Part shown: one piece after another, positions 1-8,516 of the stretch
How positions within the stretch are numbered: position 1 is the stretch's first letter
How the letters are laid out: each line of letters opens with the position of its first letter
NCBI GenBank assembly: GCA_965223465.1
Contig: OZ245025.1
Location: 744,001 to 808,000 of the forward strand
Source of the DNA: JAAELZ01 sp965223465
Lineage (GTDB): Bacteria; Pseudomonadota; Gammaproteobacteria; Arenicellales; Poriferihabitantaceae
Direction of reading: 5' to 3'
Length of the DNA stretch: 64,000 bases
The notes under the pieces: model-generated
Told to the model about the DNA's origin: nothing
What the model saw: only the letters and a program-made list of their open reading frames with translations
Databases searched by the model: none
Program-made: the position numbers and the translations under genes

Positions 1-52
1 CGTTAAAGCCTGCTCCACGTGTCACGACGACTATCGAAAACCCAAAGAATAA
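1..52 (+). CDS. C-terminal end of a class II-like cytochrome c (partial)
   Basis: Only the last 16 codons are in the window; the frame starts at base 2 and stops with TAA at 50-52. The visible peptide contains CSTCH, a CXXCH haem attachment motif, nine residues before the end. A haem motif at the extreme C-terminus is typical of class II cytochromes (cytochrome c'/c-556), which carry electrons or bind gas ligands in the periplasm. The next gene encodes a dihaem cytochrome 25 bases downstream, so the two probably form an electron-transfer operon. The family call rests on motif position alone. Confidence 0.6.
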   Translation, partial: VKACSTCHDDYRKPKE

Positions 53-77
53 TGCGACTGAAACATGGACTTTAACC

Positions 78-971
78 ATGAATAAGCACCGTACGGTTAC
101 ACTAATTGCCAGCGTTGGATTTTTGTTGCTGGCAATGTTTGCGCTTAGCGTTTATCTGAGCCGCCCAGGTATCCCGCCCACTACACTTTCTGATACCTTT
201 GGGGTCGCGGAAGAGGGAGAGTATTTAGCGCGCATTGCGGGCTGTATCGCTTGTCATACCGATGCAAAGCAGGGTGGTGCACCACTGGCAGGAGGTGCAG
301 CGATCGAGACCCCGTTTGGCCGTTTTTACGCGCCCAATATCACTCCGGATAAAATATTTGGTATTGGCAGCTGGTCTCTCACAGAGTTTTACACAGCACT
401 CACCTCGGGTGTCTCTCCATCTGGTGGACATTATTATCCTGCTTTCCCCTATAACAGTTATGCTTCTCTTAGCCTCAGCGATATTGCTGATATCAAGGCG
501 TATCTTGATTCGGCGCTGCCGGTACAAACCCTGAGCACGCCTCATGAGCTAATGTGGCCTTTTTCATTCAGGCCGCTGATGATAGCATGGAAGGCATTGT
601 TCTTTGACGATTCTGTTAGTCTGGATGCCGGCACTGCGCGCACGAATCGTGGTGATTATCTGGTGCGTGGCCTGGGGCATTGTGCTGAATGTCATAGCCA
701 GCGCAGTGTTTTTGGTGCGCTTACGTCAAAACAGTACCTTGGCGGGAATACGCGCGGCCCAGAAGGACATTCTGTTCCGGCACTGGCAGGTAGTGATGCC
801 GAAGTGCAGCAGTGGCAAGCCACCGATTTGGTGTTTTATTTGCAAACCGGTCTGAGACCGGACGGAGATGTAGCAGGAGGTAGTATGGCCGATGTCATTG
901 ATGAGGTTACCGCACACCTTCGCCAAGATGATGCGCAGGCTATCGCTGATTATTTGTTAAGTTTACCCTGA
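78..971 (+). CDS. membrane-anchored dihaem cytochrome c
   Basis: A 297-residue protein with a hydrophobic N-terminal anchor (about residues 8-28) and two cytochrome c domains. The haem motifs are CIACH at residues 56-60 and CAECH at 202-206. The architecture resembles the cytochrome subunits that pass electrons from periplasmic dehydrogenases (alcohol, aldehyde or gluconate types) to the respiratory chain, but those usually have three haems and this has two. It follows the end of another cytochrome gene closely, so co-transcription is likely. The electron donor is not in the window and the substrate cannot be inferred. The cytochrome assignment is secure; the exact partner is not. Confidence 0.85.
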   Translation: MNKHRTVTLIASVGFLLLAMFALSVYLSRPGIPPTTLSDTFGVAEEGEYLARIAGCIACHTDAKQGGAPLAGGAAIETPFGRFYAPNITPDKIFGIGSWSLTEFYTALTSGVSPSGGHYYPAFPYNSYASLSLSDIADIKAYLDSALPVQTLSTPHELMWPFSFRPLMIAWKALFFDDSVSLDAGTARTNRGDYLVRGLGHCAECHSQRSVFGALTSKQYLGGNTRGPEGHSVPALAGSDAEVQQWQATDLVFYLQTGLRPDGDVAGGSMADVIDEVTAHLRQDDAQAIADYLLSLP

Positions 972-983
972 ATATAATACTAA

Positions 984-1403
984 ATGAGATCACTCAATTC
1001 GTTGGTGCTTTTAAACGTAGGTAGCAATGCCGAAGAAATACCTACAATGAAAGTATACAAAAGCCCCACTTGCGGATGCTGTCAGGCCTGGGTTGACTAT
1101 ATGCGTGACAATGAATTTACGATAGAAACCGTCGACCTACCAGACTTGAGTCAAATAAAACTAGCAAATGGGATTACCCCAGAACTTCAATCTTGCCACA
1201 CAGCCATAATTGAAGGGTACGTATTCGAAGGCCATATACCCGTTGATTACGTAAGGCGACTGCTCAAGGAAAAACCGGATATTGTCGGGCTTAGCGCACC
1301 CGGAATGCCTGCAAAATCGCCTGGTATGGGCAGCATTGAACCAAAAGATTATTCGGTAGTGAGCTTTGATAAAGACGGTAAGATAGAGGTATACAGCGAA
1401 TAA
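984..1403 (+). CDS. DUF411 family metal-binding-like protein
   Basis: The protein matches the DUF411 family: a conserved start KVYKSPTCGCC, a later SCHTA motif, and GHIPVDYVRRLL followed by GLSAPGMPAKSPGM. The clustered cysteines suggest metal (copper) binding, and family members often sit near copper or cytochrome genes, as here next to two c-type cytochromes. The first ATG gives 139 residues, but the N-terminal 21 residues have no convincing signal peptide. An internal ATG at 1047 would begin directly at the conserved core and may be the true start. DUF411 proteins are usually exported, so a signal peptide may have been lost. Confidence 0.8.
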   Translation: MRSLNSLVLLNVGSNAEEIPTMKVYKSPTCGCCQAWVDYMRDNEFTIETVDLPDLSQIKLANGITPELQSCHTAIIEGYVFEGHIPVDYVRRLLKEKPDIVGLSAPGMPAKSPGMGSIEPKDYSVVSFDKDGKIEVYSE

Positions 1404-1905
1404 TGATTCAGTTTAATCGCGAGCAAGGAGCGAACCCTTAAATCTATTTCATGGGTACCGAAATTGACAATTTAGTTGAAACTAAAGACTTTCATTCGAG
1501 AAATTCAAAGAATTAGTTCTATACGTTCAACAAGTGGGCGTCCAACCCATTAATTAACTAATAATTTTCCGTGGTACCAGAAATCTATAGCGTACCGATT
1601 GACCTGCCCCCAATTAATGGGCCATATTTTTTACCCATTTCGCACCGTGATCAGTAGTAGCCGGGGGCGCTCAAGGCAGGAATGTACACTAAAAATAATC
1701 AGCCAACCTTAGGGATGCTGGATGACACCATTGGAGTAGGCAAGCGATTAGTTTTTAGGCTATTTGATACTTCTTGATATTGATGAATAGGGTGTTTATG
1801 CTTTCCCGTTCAGATCTAACTGATGTATATCATGAGGGTGATTAGCGATGAGTGTTGAGTTCAATCACCTTCACTTATTAACTTAACAAATCAAATTGAT
1901 CTGCC
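1404..1905. other. gene-poor spacer with a possible insertion-sequence end
   Basis: No convincing gene lies in these 502 bases. At about 1600-1625 the sequence TGACCTGCCCCC followed by AATTAATGGGCC resembles the left terminal repeat of IS3-type elements. The same 11 bases, TGACCTGCCCC, occur in inverted orientation at 7662-7672. No transposase reading frame follows, so at most this is a decayed end. I see no terminator after the DUF411 gene and no clear promoter before the regulator gene at 1906. Confidence 0.4.
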
Positions 1906-3411
1906 ATGAGTTACGAGTTCGAAAGCTTTGTTGTCGACACCGAGAAATACATTTTAAGCGAAAATGGTGTCGAGCTGAAAATTGAGCCACTTGTGTTTGA
2001 TTTGATATGCGCGTTGTTGGCTAGAGCGAGCACTGTCGTAACTAAAGACGAATTATTGGCCTCTGTATGGCGCGGCCGAATCGTTTCAGACACAACCATT
2101 TCTAGCGCTATTAAATCCGCTCGCAAAGTTTTGGGCGACAGCGGGTCAACACAAAAATTTATTAAAACAGTGCACGGCCGAGGTTTTAGTTTTGTGCTTG
2201 ATGAAGTCCAAAGTGTTTCATCTAGAGCTCCCGATGAATCCATAGATTTCATCAGCCCGACGATAATGGTGTTGGTTGGTTTAGATGAAAATAGGGGTGA
2301 TAGCGCAAATATAGCCCCAAGGATGGAAAAGGATCTGGAACGCATATTCTCTCGAATACCTTTACTTAAGGTCAATAGTGAAGCGCAGCGTGTTAAGAAT
2401 TTACGTGAGGAATTGTCGCCTCGCCAAATTTACGAGTTAGTTACATGCGATTACTTAATTGAGGTTCAGTTGAGCGATGCTCAGGAAACAAAATGTTACG
2501 CGCAACTTATTGATGCTAAGGGCGGTCTACTCCTGTGGTCCCATACCTATAGTTATACAGCGCCTTTAAGCGAAAAAGTGGTGGATAGATGTATTGTGGA
2601 CATTGTCAATCTGTTTGAACCACAGATAACCAAAGCGGTGTATCAGTCGGTTAGATCACCACGTCGAGGAGAGTCTGCAGAAGCAAAATTTATTGAAGCG
2701 GCAGGTGTTCTTGCCTTAAAGGGTTGGCATGAGTCGAGTTTTAGGGAGGCCAGTAAATTATTACGTGAAAGCATGAGATTGGCGCCTCAATTCCCGTTAG
2801 CACCGGCCTATCTGTCTTTGATATTGGCTTTTGGTCACCGAATCGGTGTATTTACTGATCAAGAAGCTGCAAAAGCGGAAGCGCTCAACTTGACTGAAAA
2901 GGCTTTAGATATCGAATCTCACGACTCCACAATTTTGGGTTTTTGTGGTTGCGCTTTGGTTGATGTGGGTTTTACAGACAGGGGAATTTCAGTTTTAAAT
3001 AAATCACTTGGCTTGAATCCGGAAAATTCACAAGCGCTGGTTGCAAGAGGAGCAGCGTGGCTTACGAAGTTTGAGTTAGCGCAAAGTATAGAAGACATGG
3101 AAAATGGAATTGCTCTCAGCCCGTTAGATAGCCGACTCGCGGTTTGGCGCTCGGTTTTAGCTATTGCCTATATTCTCGATAAGAATGTTGCAGCAGCTTA
3201 TGAGCATGCCATTTTGGGTTGCCAGGAAGACCACCGAACCTACCTACCAAGAATTGCTTTAGCTGGTGCTGAATGGGCCAAGGGCAATGTAAAAGAGGCT
3301 CAATCGGCAATTATAGAAGCAAAATCGATTAACCCAAGCCTGAGTGAGATTCAGATCCAAGCGTTGCTGGGAAAAGCGCTTGGTGAAAAAGTGAGCGCAC
3401 TACTAGATTAA
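1906..3411 (+). CDS. winged-helix (OmpR/CadC-type) regulator with TPR C-terminus
   Basis: A 501-residue protein. Residues 1-100 form an OmpR/PhoB-type winged-helix DNA-binding domain of the CadC/HilA kind, ending in the typical KTVHGRGFSF segment. Residues 115-235 resemble the TolB/FlgO-like middle domain common in such proteins. Residues 255-490 are helical repeats consistent with TPRs (for example the stretch around ALVARGAAW and PLDSRLAVW). Unlike CadC it has no transmembrane helix, so it is probably a cytoplasmic regulator that responds through its TPR region. No receiver domain is present. The adjacent methyltransferase and OsmC genes are possible targets, but this is inference from position. 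Confidence 0.8.
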   Translation: MSYEFESFVVDTEKYILSENGVELKIEPLVFDLICALLARASTVVTKDELLASVWRGRIVSDTTISSAIKSARKVLGDSGSTQKFIKTVHGRGFSFVLDEVQSVSSRAPDESIDFISPTIMVLVGLDENRGDSANIAPRMEKDLERIFSRIPLLKVNSEAQRVKNLREELSPRQIYELVTCDYLIEVQLSDAQETKCYAQLIDAKGGLLLWSHTYSYTAPLSEKVVDRCIVDIVNLFEPQITKAVYQSVRSPRRGESAEAKFIEAAGVLALKGWHESSFREASKLLRESMRLAPQFPLAPAYLSLILAFGHRIGVFTDQEAAKAEALNLTEKALDIESHDSTILGFCGCALVDVGFTDRGISVLNKSLGLNPENSQALVARGAAWLTKFELAQSIEDMENGIALSPLDSRLAVWRSVLAIAYILDKNVAAAYEHAILGCQEDHRTYLPRIALAGAEWAKGNVKEAQSAIIEAKSINPSLSEIQIQALLGKALGEKVSALLD

Positions 3412-3613
3412 TTTGGTAAGCCTAATTTTGGAACTGTTTCCTGCCCTTAGGGACGAAATTCGAAACAATTCATTGGATGCCACGCCAGCCTGATACGAGA
3501 GTGTTGTTTTAACTTAATTTCCCCAAGAAATCGCCAAGGGTTCCCCAAGTATGGCGAAATTATAATAGATATCGTTAGGTTTCTTAATTTACTACCCGTA
3601 TGAGGAACCAGAA

Positions 3614-4417
3614 ATGACAGATATAAACTTTGAAGCGATTAAGGAGAAACAACAAGCTGCGTGGGCATCGGGTGATTATGGAAAGGTTGGTGTAACTTTG
3701 CAGATCACTGGTGAGCGCTTATGCGAGTATATGGATATTAGCCCGGGTCAAAAAGTACTCGATGTGGCGGCGGGCAATGGAAATGCGACGCTTGCGGCTG
3801 CGCGTCGGTTTTGCGACGTAACATCGAGTGATTACGTGCCCGAATTGTTAGAGCAAGGAAAGAAACGATGTGAGGCAAATGCATTTGCCGTAAAGTTTCA
3901 GCAGGCGGACGCGGAAAACCTGCCGTTTTCAGACGATCAATATGATGCTGTATTGTCTACTTTTGGCGTCATGTTCACGCCCAATCAAACACAAAGTGCT
4001 GCTGAGCTCATACGCGTTTGCAAGCAAGGCGGAAAGATTGGAATGACCAATTGGACCCCCGATGGTTTCATTGGACAATTATTCAAGCTCATTGGGCAAT
4101 ATGTCCCGCCGCCAAGTGGCGTTCAATCTCCCGCAAATTGGGGATCAGAGGCCTTCATCCAGGATCAATTTGGTGCTTGTACACGAATCGAGACGCGAAA
4201 GCGTCATTTTAACTTTCGATACCAGTCACCAAGCCACTGGATAGATTTGTTTCGTAACTACTATGGGCCGATACATAAAGCATTTTCAGCGCTAGATGTA
4301 TCAACTGCAGCAAATTTTGAGGCGGATATAAATGAGCTTATTCAGCGCCTCAATGTATCCGCTACAGATAACATGGTATTGCCATCTGAGTACCTAGAAA
4401 TTTCGATAACTGTTTAA
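3614..4417 (+). CDS. class I SAM-dependent methyltransferase
   Basis: A 267-residue protein with the Rossmann-type SAM-binding motif I, VLDVAAGNGN, at residues 48-57, an acidic strand-2 region (SSDYVPELL), motif QADAENLPFSD, and a post-motif core DAVLSTFGVMF. This is the Methyltransf_11/25 arrangement of small-molecule methyltransferases such as the UbiE-like group. The substrate cannot be read from the sequence. A good ribosome site (GAGGAACC) precedes the ATG. It lies between the winged-helix/TPR regulator and an OsmC-like gene on the same strand. The C-terminus is ordinary, with no sign of truncation. Confidence 0.85.
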   Translation: MTDINFEAIKEKQQAAWASGDYGKVGVTLQITGERLCEYMDISPGQKVLDVAAGNGNATLAAARRFCDVTSSDYVPELLEQGKKRCEANAFAVKFQQADAENLPFSDDQYDAVLSTFGVMFTPNQTQSAAELIRVCKQGGKIGMTNWTPDGFIGQLFKLIGQYVPPPSGVQSPANWGSEAFIQDQFGACTRIETRKRHFNFRYQSPSHWIDLFRNYYGPIHKAFSALDVSTAANFEADINELIQRLNVSATDNMVLPSEYLEISITV

Positions 4418-4484
4418 TCTAAAGAGTTTTTTTTAACGTAACCATGTGAACAACACGGTTCGCTCATTTCAAGAGGAAAAAATT

Positions 4485-5042
4485 ATGAATATGCAAAGTA
4501 TTTTTACTTCAGCTCCAAAACAAGATTCTATTAAGGCTCGCCAGACTTTATTAATACAAAAATACTCGACCAATCCCGGTGCAGCGATGGTTTTCGATAA
4601 AGCGCATACAAGTTCAAAATACGTCGACCCCAACAATCCGTTCGAATCAGCAGTAAAAATCGATAAGAGAGAACAGGTCTTTCCAGTTGGTGTCCATAAA
4701 GCGGTTGGAGGAGAAAGCGCTAATGCAACACCGGGAGACATTCTGTGTGGGGCCTTGGCTGCTTGTTTCGACAGTACCCTGCGCATTATCGCGAATCGAT
4801 TTGATCTTAAACTGCGCCACCTTAGCGTTAATGTGACAGGAAAAGTGGATGTGCGGGGCACGCTCAGAACGGATCGTGCGGTCCCGGTAGCCTTCCAAGC
4901 ATTTGATATCGTGGTCGACATTAAACCTAAAGGTTTTGTGCCCAGCAAATATATAGATAAATTAATTACTGGCGCGGAGCAAAGCTGTATTGTTATGCAG
5001 ACACTCAAACCGGGCTGTGAAATCACTGTGCGCAGAAAGTAA
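4485..5042 (+). CDS. OsmC/Ohr family protein
   Basis: The family is recognised by the two conserved cysteine contexts of OsmC-like thiol peroxidases: DILCGALAACFDSTLR in the middle and EQSCIVMQTLKPGCEI near the end. Such proteins reduce organic hydroperoxides in the cytoplasm. The frame is open from a GTG at 4446, but AAGAGGAAAA sits at the right distance before the ATG at 4485, so the 185-residue form starting MNMQS is preferred. The N-terminal 45 residues before the core are longer than in Ohr. Substrate range is unknown, and many OsmC-like proteins have no proven peroxidase activity. Confidence 0.8.
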   Translation: MNMQSIFTSAPKQDSIKARQTLLIQKYSTNPGAAMVFDKAHTSSKYVDPNNPFESAVKIDKREQVFPVGVHKAVGGESANATPGDILCGALAACFDSTLRIIANRFDLKLRHLSVNVTGKVDVRGTLRTDRAVPVAFQAFDIVVDIKPKGFVPSKYIDKLITGAEQSCIVMQTLKPGCEITVRRK

Positions 5043-5620
5043 TGTCAAATCAAATCGTTTTATGGCGCTCCATTTGTGGGGGCGCCATGTATTAACCTCA
5101 TCTGTCTCTTATCTGACCTTGCTGGACATTGAACAAAACTAATAGTGCAAGTGTTAGATATCGTTAAGATTGCAATTTTCTATTACAACTAAAATACTTA
5201 ATATTTTGCTTTTTTTCTGCAAAAAGCGTGTCTAGGTACATATACAACTAAAGAACTTAATTTTTTATCTATTCTTGACTTATTGTATGGTGATAATTCG
5301 ATTTATTTGAATTGGAGTAGCCATAAAGTATTGCTGTAAATATAGTAATGAAAGTCTTTCCTAAATTAGGGAGTACTTAAACATTTTATGAGGCAGCATT
5401 GGGATACAATGGATTATATGAATGCTTATTGTATACACAGAGCGGCCATTTCTAATCCTTAATTGAAATGAAAATCATATCATTTGATGTGACTTTATTA
5501 ACTGAATATATGTCATTAAAAAATGGCGTCATGCGTCAATAAATAGGCGTGATTCGTAAATTTGTCATTTAGTGAATCCACTAAAATATTCCTCAAGATA
5601 CATATTCTAGAGGAATGAAA
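5043..5620. other. AT-rich spacer with paired direct repeats
   Basis: No gene is supported here. A GC-rich hairpin at 5062-5088 (arms beginning ATGGCGC and ending GCGCCAT) lies 20 bases after the OsmC stop but has no T-run, so it is a weak terminator candidate. Two 19-base direct repeats with two mismatches, beginning TACAACTAAA, lie at 5184-5202 and 5243-5261. They could be regulator sites for the downstream aldehyde dehydrogenase gene. I could not place a convincing sigma-70 promoter. Confidence 0.4.
5184..5261. repeat. two 19-bp direct repeats upstream of aldehyde dehydrogenase gene
   Basis: TACAACTAAAATACTTAAT at 5184-5202 and TACAACTAAAGAACTTAAT at 5243-5261 differ at two positions and are 59 bases apart start to start. 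Their position upstream of a cluster that ends in an AraC-type regulator makes an operator role possible. AT-rich chance similarity is the main alternative. Confidence 0.4.
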
Positions 5621-7222
5621 ATGAACGTTGAAAGCGCATTCGCTCAACTAAATCCACAGCATTGGGCAGAAACATCTGTCATTGAGCGCCTCTCACTAAT
5701 CGAGCAAATTCAGGATAATCTGAAAAAGTACGCTATAGAACTGGGAGAGACTGATGCAAAAATGAAAAATGCCTTGATCGGTGAACAATTCATCACTTCT
5801 GCCGAAGGCATGGGTACAACCGTCAACCCAATGGGCATGACCCTTAAGGGTATTCAGCGTCTGTATGAGTCACTGGCACATGGTTCAATGCCAGAACCTT
5901 TGGGTATTAAACCATTGGACGGAGATATTTATCAGGTCAAAGTTTACCCGGTGTACCGTAAAGACAAATTGATGGCGGGTAAACAAAAAGGTTATCTGCA
6001 TGTAAAAGGAAAACCAAAACAGATTAACCCATTGGATAAGCCTGCCGGGATTATTGCTGTTTCAGGAGCAGGAAATTACAGCTCGTCTATTGAAATGGTG
6101 ATGGCTCTTTTTCTGGAAAACAAGGCAGTCATTCACAAACCACATCAACTCAATGAGGCCACTGATCGTATCTGGGAAAAAGTCTTTGCACCCCTGATTG
6201 AACGCAAGGCAATGGCTTTTATCGGTGCTGACCAGGGGCGGGAAATGTCTGCCCTGGAAGGTTTGCACTCCATTTACTTCACAGGCTCAACAGGCGTGGC
6301 CCATGCTATTCAGGATGCTGCCAGTGCGCCATTGGTGTCTGAGTGTGGCGGAAATAACCCCTGTATTGTTGTGCCTGGTGATCGCCCTTGGACAAATAAG
6401 GAGCTTAAGCATCATGCCATTATGATAGTGTCCGCCGGTAAACTAAATGGTGGCGCCGTCTGTGGTCGTCCGCAGACCATCATCACCAGCAAAAACTGGC
6501 CTCAACGTGAAGCATTTTTAGATGCTATTCGCAAAGCCATTAGTGAAGATACTTTTGCCACCGGTACCTATTATCCAGGCGTTGACAAGACCAAAGCCAC
6601 CTTTATTGAGCACCAGCCTTCAGCAGAAGTCCTGCAGCCAGAGGGTGGTAAACATCCGTCAGGCGAAGTGGTATTTATTCCCAGTGTGGGAGAAGACGAT
6701 TTTGCCGTTCACAACGAAGCGTTTTGCCAGATTTTCAGCGAAGTACCACTGGACACGGCTAACGAGACGGATGATTTCCTCACCAAAGCCACCGACTTTT
6801 GTAACAACAAACTACTGGGTTCATTGGGCTGCATGATATTGGTGGATAACAAGACCTTTAAAGCACATGAAGAAAGGGTGCATCGGGCAGTTAATGAACT
6901 CAATTATGGCGGTATTTCCGTCAACAATATTCCCCCCAATATCTGGCTGAATGCCTACCTGACCTGGGGCGGCTGCGGTGAAACCACCGAAAACTTTGTC
7001 TCCGGTGTCGGAAATTTTGGTAATGCCTTTAACTTTGAGAATGTTGTTAAGTCGGTCATTATCGATGAATTCGGTGCAACGGCCTTTGCGCTGACCCATC
7101 GCAAACAGTTTGAGCACCTTCTGGTTAATGCCTCCCTGTTTGCTGTGGATCAAAGTTGGGGACAATTTGCCAAACTGGCAGGGCAGATGGCCGTTGATAG
7201 CCTGCATAAAAAGGATTTCTAA
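5621..7222 (+). CDS. aldehyde dehydrogenase family protein
   Basis: An NAD(P)-dependent aldehyde dehydrogenase fold of 533 residues. Visible hallmarks are the cofactor-site stretch FTGSTGVAH (about 220-228), the general-base motif ECGGNNP with Glu near 241, and the catalytic cysteine in GGAVCGRPQ near 281. The motifs deviate from the common ELGGKNP and GQxC forms, so this is a divergent subfamily; the aldehyde oxidised is unknown. The frame also has an ATG at 5615, but AGGA at 5611-5614 touches it, whereas the ATG at 5621 is spaced normally. The gene leads a same-strand cluster with two short-chain dehydrogenases, which suggests alcohol-to-acid oxidation. Confidence 0.85.
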   Translation: MNVESAFAQLNPQHWAETSVIERLSLIEQIQDNLKKYAIELGETDAKMKNALIGEQFITSAEGMGTTVNPMGMTLKGIQRLYESLAHGSMPEPLGIKPLDGDIYQVKVYPVYRKDKLMAGKQKGYLHVKGKPKQINPLDKPAGIIAVSGAGNYSSSIEMVMALFLENKAVIHKPHQLNEATDRIWEKVFAPLIERKAMAFIGADQGREMSALEGLHSIYFTGSTGVAHAIQDAASAPLVSECGGNNPCIVVPGDRPWTNKELKHHAIMIVSAGKLNGGAVCGRPQTIITSKNWPQREAFLDAIRKAISEDTFATGTYYPGVDKTKATFIEHQPSAEVLQPEGGKHPSGEVVFIPSVGEDDFAVHNEAFCQIFSEVPLDTANETDDFLTKATDFCNNKLLGSLGCMILVDNKTFKAHEERVHRAVNELNYGGISVNNIPPNIWLNAYLTWGGCGETTENFVSGVGNFGNAFNFENVVKSVIIDEFGATAFALTHRKQFEHLLVNASLFAVDQSWGQFAKLAGQMAVDSLHKKDF

Positions 7223-7366
7223 GGGTGCAGTTATGAGTCATAAGCATGTTATCTGGTGTGATGAGGCTACACTCTCGAAAGATTTAAGCGGTAACGTCTA
7301 TATAGTGACGGGCGCTAATTCCGGAGTAGGTCTCGAAACAACCCGACAATTAGTTAAACAAGGTGG

Positions 7367-7905
7367 GCATGTTGTCATGGCATGCCGCAGACCTGATGCC
7401 GGACACGAAGCAGCCAAGTTATTTGATGGTTTGCGAGGTAGCTTTGAGGTAATCAAGTGCGACCTGGCTGACCTGCAATCAGTACGTGACTTCGTCACTG
7501 CTTTTAAAGCCAGCCAAAGTCGCCTCGATGGTCTGATGTGCAACGCCGGAATGGTCTCGATGAAAAGCGAACCCCAATATACCGGTGATGGTTTTGAAGG
7601 CTGTCAACGGTACAATGAAAAACTTAACCGAGGACTAACTCTAAAACTGGACTCGTTCTGTGGGGCAGGTCAAGCATGTTGTCATGGCATGCCGCAGACC
7701 TGATGCCGGACACGAAGCAGCCAAGTTATTTGATGGTTTGCGAGGTAGCTTTGAGGTAATCAAGTGCGACCTGGCTGACCTGCAATCAGTACGTGACTTC
7801 GTCACTGCTTTTAAAGCCAGCCAAAGTCGCCTCGATGGTCTGATGTGCAACGCCGGAATGGTCTCGATGAAAAGCGAACCCCAATATACCGGTGATGGTT
7901 TTGAA
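7367..7905 (+). repeat. 232-bp tandem direct repeat inside the dehydrogenase gene
   Basis: Bases 7367-7598 and 7674-7905 look identical by eye over all 232 positions, an offset of 307. The lack of divergence implies a recent event. Because 307 is not a multiple of three, the second copy is read in another frame. Confidence 0.9.
7599..7673. mobile_element. 75-bp insert ending in an IS-like terminal sequence
   Basis: This segment separates the two copies of the 232-base repeat and does not belong to the dehydrogenase gene. It ends in TGGGGCAGGTCA (7661-7672), whose reverse complement TGACCTGCCCCA matches the start of the IS-like sequence near 1600. It is best explained as the right tip of an IS3-type element left behind by recombination. 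No transposase remains, so the family call is tentative. Confidence 0.4.
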
Positions 7906-8516
7906 ATAACCATGGCAGCCAGCTTTTTTGGTCATTTTCTGATGACCGAGTTGCTACTGGATACCCTAAAGCAATCAGCGCCTTCAAGAATGGCGATTAT
8001 CTCATCGGTTGTCCATGCCGGAAGTCCGAAAAACCGGCCGCGTGTGCATCTAGATGATCTGCATTTTAAAAACCGCAAGTTCAACAATTTTGCCGCCTAC
8101 GCTGAAGCCAAGGTCGCTGCAAACCTCTATGCTTTGGAACTGGCGGATCGGCTTGCTGGAACGGGTGTGACTACAGCTTCCGTTCATCCGGGCTGGGCGC
8201 GGTCCAACTTTGGCAGTGGTGGCAATATTCTGATGCGTACGCTAATGGTCATTGCCAGACCATTAACCCGTTCGATGAGTAACAGTAATTGGGAGTCGGC
8301 CCAAACCTCACTCCACTGTCTGTTGTCTGATGATGCCGCAAAACATTCAGGCGCTTACTTCAGCCAGCATAGCGTATTATATCGTGATAAGGAATGCCGC
8401 AAAGGGGGCTGGCCGATGGAATCTCTTAACCCCTATGCTAAAGACATGGAAATGGCAAAAGCACTGGTAGAAAAGGCAGCTCAATTAACCGGATTAGATA
8501 AAGAGGACACACATTC

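Noticed and set aside
225..545. Minus-strand frame across the dihaem cytochrome gene
   Set aside because: It is antisense to a gene with clear haem motifs, and its own translation has no known features.
5062..5088. Hairpin after the OsmC gene as a terminator
   Set aside because: The stem is good but no T-run follows on either strand, so I list it only as a note in the spacer entry.
7298..7913. Two near-identical minus-strand frames (7298-7543 and 7641-7913)
   Set aside because: They look like a repeated gene but only mirror the 232-bp duplication of the dehydrogenase on the other strand.
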